Shown: piece after piece, positions 57,780-64,000 of the stretch
How the letters are laid out: every line of letters begins with the position of its first letter
Numbering within the stretch: the stretch's first letter is position 1
Assembly: GCA_963682055.1 (NCBI GenBank)
Contig: OY821751.1
Span: 9,796,001 to 9,860,000, forward strand
DNA length: 64,000 bases
Source: Primula veris
Taxonomy: Eukaryota; Streptophyta; Magnoliopsida; Ericales; Primulaceae
Direction of reading: 5' to 3'
Notes under the pieces: model-generated
What the model was told of the DNA's origin: nothing
The model's input: only the letters and a program-made list of their open reading frames with translations
Databases searched by the model: none
Translations under genes and position numbers: made by a program

Positions 57780-58815
57780 AGTTATAATACATTACTCATC
57801 TTTTATACACAAATTAAGCTTACCTGTGAGTTTATAAAAAAGGAGAAAAAATATTTTTGTTTTCCATTTGTCTCTGTCAATTTTTTTTCTAAAAAAGTGT
57901 ACTAGCATTAAGCAACGTTACTTGATCAAGTCCGCTCATAGAGGCCAAGGCAAAACCTTCACATCTCTTAATTAGACACTTTTGAGACGAGGCATTTGAG
58001 ACGTTTGGTCACTTATTTGAGACGTTCTACACACCGTCAGGAACAGACGTGTTCGGCTTCTGTAAGGTAACTAACCAAACCTTTACAACTTATTTTATTG
58101 CATGCTTGCAAAAATAAAAGGATTCCAATACAGGATAAAACAAACAAATAGAATTTTTAATCTTCGCTTTGGCTACTTGATCGTGTGTATGTTTTCACTT
58201 ATAAGTAACTTATTGGATTAAATTCTGTTCAATCAGGATGAATTTACTAATCTTTTCTATAAATTTCGTTTTTAACTCTCTTATTTGCTTTATAATTACG
58301 GCCAAACATTCTCTTAATCGTTTCCTATTTCCAATTTAAATACCTATCACTTTTGTAGTATAGTACCATGGTCCATAATAAAAAATGGTCCATGCATTAG
58401 TATTGAGTAAACGCAAAGCCATCGTCAATTTCTCTCTTCTTAACTTCACCGCAACATGTTAGAGACATAAACATCCATCTAGGATTTCTTTTTTTGTTGG
58501 TAAAGATGAACTTTGCTTGACTAGCTATCATAAAATTCTTGGCATTTTCAAGTTTTTAAAGTTAATAGCAAATGATTATATATATATATATATATGGGAC
58601 CATAGTAATCAGTCCCGAGTAAGTAAATGGTGTGCGATCGCACCAGACATCAAACTAAGAGAACTATTTATCAAAATTATGAAAGATATTTTTTTAGAAA
58701 TGGTAATTATAGTTAGAAGACCGAACTTGTAATGACTGAAATTATATACGAGCATGGCATTTTCAATAAATGAAACTATGAAAACCAAATAGATACGTGT
58801 GTACTTTTATCTATA
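57780..58815. repeat. Copy B of the tandem duplication (unoccupied MULE site)
   Basis: It aligns with copy A on both sides of the MULE. At the junction copy B reads TTGATCGTGTGTATG...CACTTATAAGTAAC where copy A reads TTGATTGTGCCTACGTAC, MULE, ACTTATAGATTATAA. No gene is seen; a short (TA)n lies at about 58577-58594. Confidence 0.75.
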
Positions 58816-60947
58816 ATTAATATTTCATCCATTAGTAATTGTAGTATAAAAACTTTAGCATGAACTAATTTTCCGTTTTCACAAGATATTTTAAATTTAA
58901 GGATCTGACTTGACTATGCCACTACCTTTGTGTGTTGATAATTTATCTTTTGATCACATTCTTTTATTGACCGGTAGTTTTGTCTAGTAAATTGGATATT
59001 ATTAAGGAAATATTAGCTCAAACGTACGTACTTTTAGAAACTGACATAGCAATAAAAATATGCTACTTCCCTCTCTATTTTGAAGTATAGATAAACTGTT
59101 TACTACTTTTGCAATATATGTGACGAAAAGTCTGTAATAAGTTTATCTACTAGTTAATAACGTCTAATCCAAATTTTCACTGTTTTCACTTGATTTCTGT
59201 GGACTATAGAGATTATTTAAGTTTCCATCTAATTGGCTGTTAGATCGGAGTTTTAATCGGTATCACCGATTCACTAGTTGCATAACCAATTAATACTGTT
59301 TAGAATCATGATCAGTTCATTTGCCATGCATTTTAATACGATATTACATGCTTATACTTTTACGGGACGAACATATTGGACATAAGAACATGATAACATG
59401 TTATATGATGCCAAACCACCATATTAATTTGATATTTCTATGTCACAGTTGGTAGCAATACTTTTCAAAAAGTGACAGAATCGATCATCTTCTTAGGGCT
59501 CTGCTAACTTCAAATGGCTTTAGTGATAATATTGTTATATAAAAAAAAAAAAACCAAAATAACCAGAAGAAGGTCATTGATGTAATTTTCAAATTTTAAT
59601 TTTTTACTTCCCTGAAATTCCATCACTATATATAGTAAAACTTCGGAAGTATACGCATAGGCTACAATAAAATGGTCTTTTTTTATAAGTAACTCTAATT
59701 CAAGATTTTCTTGCTTCTTGATACAAAGCATTTGCCGTCTTCAAGATATTTGAGACCCGGGACAAACTAAAAACAAATGAGGGCTTGTAAAAAGAGGCGG
59801 CACATCCCTATGATCAGGAATTGTTACGGCAATCACACAATTTCAAAAAATAAGACATATAATTTGAACATTTAAAGCATGCTAAAAAATTGAATATGAA
59901 ACACCAATAGTAACCATTTTAATTAGCTTTACTCTATCTAGTCGAGAACCCAAGATTGTTGGTAGTGTGCCATGTAGGGAATTTTGAGAGATGCTGTATT
60001 TTTCGGCTATAAAAATTCTTTTTTCACGTTAAAATCGCAATTCAGAATTACGGTTTGTCTTTTTCTTTTATATAAAAAAAAAAAAAAGGTAAACCGTAAA
60101 TCAGAATTACGCGTAAATCAGAATTACGGTTTGTAATTCGGATTTACGGTTTAGACGAGAAAACAGATTTTTTGGAGTCGAAAAATGCAGTATCATTTTG
60201 AAATGCATAGGGAATATGAGAAATAAAATGTAAAGTTATTAGAAAAAGAAAATGGAAAAACCTATCTATATATACTTAATAAAAAGAAAAAGAAATGTAA
60301 GGCCCAAAATTATTATCTTTCCCAGCTTTGGCTGGAACCGGCTACTCAGCATGTTTTGGAAGTTAAGGTTCAAACAACCTCAGCTTACTTATTTTACTTA
60401 AAAATTGCAGTTTATTTTAATTTGAAATATTAGTCACAATTCTTTACTTCTGGCTTTATTAATTAAACATGCTCATTTCATGTGCGTATTAGTCTGCATT
60501 AAGGGAATTAACATGAGAGGGAAATACAAGAAATTCTCAACACATACACAAAATAAATAAATAAAAAGGAGAAAATAGAGGTACCACAAAACAATCTTTT
60601 TCCCTGTTGTTGTTGCTTATAACTTTACGTAAAATGTTGGCATATTCAAAAATCTATATGCATATAAATGTGAGCACACTATTGTATGTTGTATCCTAAC
60701 TCACAACCTGGGACTCCTAGTTCTGTTTTAGGTTCTCATTTCATTTTAAACCAACTTATTTTTATATTAAACAGTTTCTGCTGTTGTTTACTTTTTTCTT
60801 CATGCCCATGTTTGATGATAATTTTTTTGTATCCGTCGAGATTTGCAGGACCCATTTAAATGCAGAATTTAACTTCAGCTTATCTGCTTTTTGCTTAAAA
60901 GTAGCTTGAACTTTGCTAAATTTCCATATCTTCAGATAGGACGAGCA
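58816..60947 (+). other. Non-coding upstream flank of the GH51 gene
   Basis: AT-rich, no believable frame. At 60032-60153 a word AAATCAGAATTACGGTTT and its inverted form occur several times around a poly-A stretch, forming a small hairpin cluster. TTTTCAG/GCAG-like acceptors just upstream of the start codon (for example ATATCTTCAG at 60926-60935) suggest a 5' UTR intron. The promoter cannot be placed. Confidence 0.45.
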
Positions 60948-63810
60948 ATGTGGTCATTCAATAAAGTTACACTGGTGTTCATAATCGAGCTGTTTGTTAT
61001 ATATCGACAATGTTTACATAGTGTTGACGCTCAGAAAGCGGTACTATCTGTAAATGCCTTGCCAGGATCTGGGCGAAAGATACCTGATACCATGTTCGGC
61101 ATTTTCTTTGAGGTTAATCAGTTAAATTACTTCCAAACTATTCCAGTTCTTGCTCTTACTTATGCTTCACTTAGTATACAATTTTGTTTTTGTTAAGAAG
61201 GTAAAGGTGCACGTTAAAAAATTACAAAAAAAAAAAAGAAAAAAAAACCAAGCTTGTTGGATACTTTTTTTTCATCATACTAATCAGTAGCTTAAAAAAA
61301 AAAAACTGAATAAAACTGAGACAGGATTAGAGCTAATAATAAGGTGCTTCGCGGATTCTAGAGTTTTTCTTTTTTCTTTTTATGAGCAAGTTTATGGTTG
61401 TTATGTGTAAACGCATAGTTAATATGATTTTGTTCAACAGGAAATCAATCATGCTGGGGCTGGTGGATTATGGGCCGAGCTTGTCAACAACAGAGGTTCT
61501 TTCTTATTTCTCATTGAAAAAGATCGAAAACATAAGAAACCAAAATAATTTTACAGAATAACGTCCGCAGTCAATAATTTATTAGCTCATACGATAATGC
61601 TTATTTTTCATTACAATAGAGTTATCTTGTGTTGATATCTTTTGTTTGTAAGATAATTTTGAGTTCTTTGAATGTTTCAGGTTTTGAGGCTGGGGGTCAA
61701 ACCACTCCATCAAACATTGCTCCTTGGTCTATCATTGGAAATGAGTCGCTAGTTAAATTATCAACAGACCGCTCATCGTGCTTTGAGAAAAACAAAATCG
61801 CACTACGCATGGAAGTGCTTTGTGACTTTCGAGGCCCACATATGTGCCCAGCTGGAGGAGTTGGTGTATATAACCCTGGATACTGGGGGATGGTAATTAT
61901 TCTTTGGGCCTGGTTTGGTTGCATTTTTTTGCTTTTGCTTAAAACTGGACTGCGTTTGGTCGATTTTGATCAGCTTAACAGAAGTTTTTCTTGTAATTTT
62001 GACTTGAAAGGGCTAGCAATCATAAGTTGGACGATATTTTTTCCAATCTCAAAACTCTTACCTTTTTGTCTCTAAATCTCGGTTGATATCCATTTACCCC
62101 CGTTGAGAAAGATAGGAAATTTAACTAGTTTCCATCTCCATCATAGTTAATTTATCCTTTGAATAAGCCTGATATTTTGTTTCTATCTCCATGCAGTTAA
62201 ACCAACTTTAATTCACGTTCTATGTTTTCTTTAACCTACAATATTCATTTGGATCATTGATTTCCCTTCAGAATATTGAACAAGGAAAGTCCTATAAAGT
62301 GATTTTGTATCTCCGTTCACTTCGACCAGCAGCAGTATTTGTATCCTTGACTAGCTCCAACGGTTCCCAAGTGCTTGCAACTGCCATCGTCAAGTGAGTA
62401 TCATTACAAAATTAATAAATTTAAAGTGTATATCATGAATTTATTGTCATTGGTTTATGAATATTTTATTTTTAACTACTTTCCTTGCAGATCTGCTAGG
62501 CGTGCAGTTTGGACAAAGGCTGAAGTTATTTTGACTGCTAAAGCAACTGATCATTACGCAAGACTTCAATTGACAACAATTGGTAGAGCAGTAATATGGT
62601 TCGATCAAGTATCGGCCATGCCTATGGATACATATAAGGTGATTTTCTATCAACATATGCACCATTTTATTTCCATATTTCGTGTAACTATCATGACATA
62701 TTTTGTCTATGCACAGGGACATGGTTTTCGAAATGATCTTTTTAGCATGATTGATGATTTGCAGCCACGATTTCTCAGATTTCCTGGTATGTGGCTCTTT
62801 TTTTTTTGTACAATACCTTATAATGTACATATTCTTCTTTCTCAATATTATTGTGTTTATTTGGTTTTGTCATTATAGGCTTATTGCACTTTCTTACTTT
62901 TTCTACAATTAATTTGAAGATTTAATTCAAATTTATTTTGGCCATGTATTTTGAATCAACGCAGGTGGAACTTATGTCGAGGGTAACTGGTTGATAAATG
63001 CATTTCGCTGGAAAGAAACTATCGGTCCTTGGGAGAATAGGCCAGGACATTTAGGTGATGTTTGGAATTATTGGTCCGATGATGGAATTGGTTACTTGGA
63101 ATATCTTCAGGTAATATCACATCTTGAAAAAATGGTTTTGAATCATTGGAAATTGCTTTATTTGGTATTTCGTCTAAACGTGCCGGTCCCACTTAAAATT
63201 TAACAAATTTTCTCATTTTTTCCTAGAAAGGAGATTTAAAGAACTCGATTGATAAAAATCGTTTTTTCTATGTTTTGTTCTGCAGCTAGCAGAAGATCTT
63301 GATGCATTACCCATATGGGTATTTAACAACGGTAATTGAAAATTGCTAATTTTTCTTCACACTATTTACCTTTTCTTTATTTTGATCGGTTATTTCATTT
63401 GTGTTAAGAATTCCATTCCAGCTCACAAGACAATGCTTGGTGGATAGTTTTTTCTAACTTTTCTCCCCATATCTTTTTTGTGACTTACTATGAATTCTTT
63501 TGCAGGAATCAGCTTGCATGATCAAGTAAACACCTCTGTCATTACACCTTTTGTGCAGGTAAGTTCTACGAACTTGAACGTGAATAACAAAATTAGTAAA
63601 ACTAACGGACAAATTGTTCAGAATTGTTATTCTCGTTCTAGTTTACATTATTGACATGTATACAGGAGATCCTCGACGGTATTGAGTTTGCTCGGGGTGA
63701 TCTTAGCTCTAAATGGGGTGCTCTTCGAACTAAACTAGGGCATCCGGAACCTTTTGACTTGCGATATGTTGCTATTGGCAATGAAGAATGTGGCTTCTAT
63801 AACTATCGGG
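60948..63810 (+). CDS. GH51 alpha-L-arabinofuranosidase, exons 1-10, 3' end beyond the window
   Basis: Exons 60948-61112, 61441-61495, 61681-61892, 62272-62393, 62491-62638, 62717-62786, 62965-63110, 63286-63331, 63506-63558 and 63666-63810 join in phase with GT-AG borders, giving residues 1-387 of a family usually about 650-680 long. A hydrophobic N-terminus (VTLVFIIELFVIY) looks like a signal peptide, as expected for a cell-wall enzyme that removes arabinose from arabinan and arabinoxylan. Family words include PDTMFGIFFEEINHAGAGGL, LQPRFLRFPGGTYVEGNW, WENRPGH, VWNYWSDDGIGYLEYLQLAED and AIGNEECGFYNYRG; the Glu after GN (E379) is the expected acid/base. The nucleophile lies outside the window. 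It resembles Arabidopsis ASD1. No stop or shift is seen. 63811-64000 is the next intron. Confidence 0.94.
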
Positions 63811-64000
63811 GTATTATTCTACTTCGTTGGCCTTCTTTGGCTGTAGTTTTCAAGCTTATGTTTTTTCTTTGAAGCAGCAATGCATTTGGTTGATCAGCTT
63901 AAAAGCTGAGATTATTCTGGACTTGGCCTGAAAAATCTAGGAGCTTTAAACCTGATGAACCCAGAATTTTTCGCAAACTACCAGCTTATTTTTTAAACGC

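Noticed and set aside
1..64000. tRNA, rRNA, CRISPR or organelle-derived sequence
   Set aside because: I looked for cloverleaf, rRNA core and regularly spaced spacer patterns and saw none; the tandem arrays here are satellites or TIR repeats.

Overview
The window is nuclear DNA of a flowering plant, very probably a eudicot. It is AT-rich, has canonical GT/AG introns, and is dominated by plant transposon lineages (Ty1-copia, Ty3-gypsy, LINE, MULE, MITEs). I cannot name the species. Only two host genes look intact: a SUVH1/3-type SRA-SET gene (35008-37426, minus) and the first ten coding exons of a GH51 alpha-L-arabinofuranosidase (60948-63810, plus, continuing past the right edge).

Left part, 1-22.5 kb: a decayed antisense copia element (1-3536) is followed by a large imperfect palindrome built from two copies of a C-terminal HD-ZIP IV (START/SAD) exon plus its flank (3845-7156). 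The right arm of this palindrome was split by a gypsy-like solo LTR (4942-6814, TSD TGTCA), and a structurally complete but mutated copia element lies at its end (7162-15127, TSD TGAAT). Next come a CYP76-like P450 exon fragment cut off by a CRM-like chromovirus fragment (15534-17515), and a 0.42-kb sequence present twice in direct orientation (18170-18592, 19920-20339).

Middle, 22.5-34 kb: a decayed LINE with RT and RNase H remnants (minus), itself split by a copia-type solo LTR (24251-25450, TSD ATCTC). A second gene-fragment palindrome follows (26943-27762), apparently from a response-regulator receiver exon. Then comes a Tat/Ogre-like gypsy fragment keeping gag, protease, PBS and one LTR (28930-32388), and a small TIR element.

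34.5-43 kb: the SUVH gene has one coding intron that carries a MITE. Its upstream region holds about a dozen tandem units of roughly 140-165 bp, many with a telo-box-like AACCCTA, and then a TA/GA microsatellite.

44.5-55.5 kb: an 11-kb Mutator-like element with a perfect 9-bp TSD (CCTACGTAC) and TIRs of about 1.3 kb. It encodes a broken transposase joined to an OTU cysteine-protease domain. A young gag-only copia-type element (48218-53087) splits the transposase gene. The MULE sits in one copy of a tandemly duplicated segment; the other copy (57780-58815) works as an unoccupied paralogous site.

58.8-64 kb: upstream flank and the GH51 gene. The host genes are unrelated to each other; most of the rest records nested insertion and local duplication. 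The most unusual structures are the two gene-fragment palindromes, the SUVH upstream array, and the MULE-OTU / gag-only nest.
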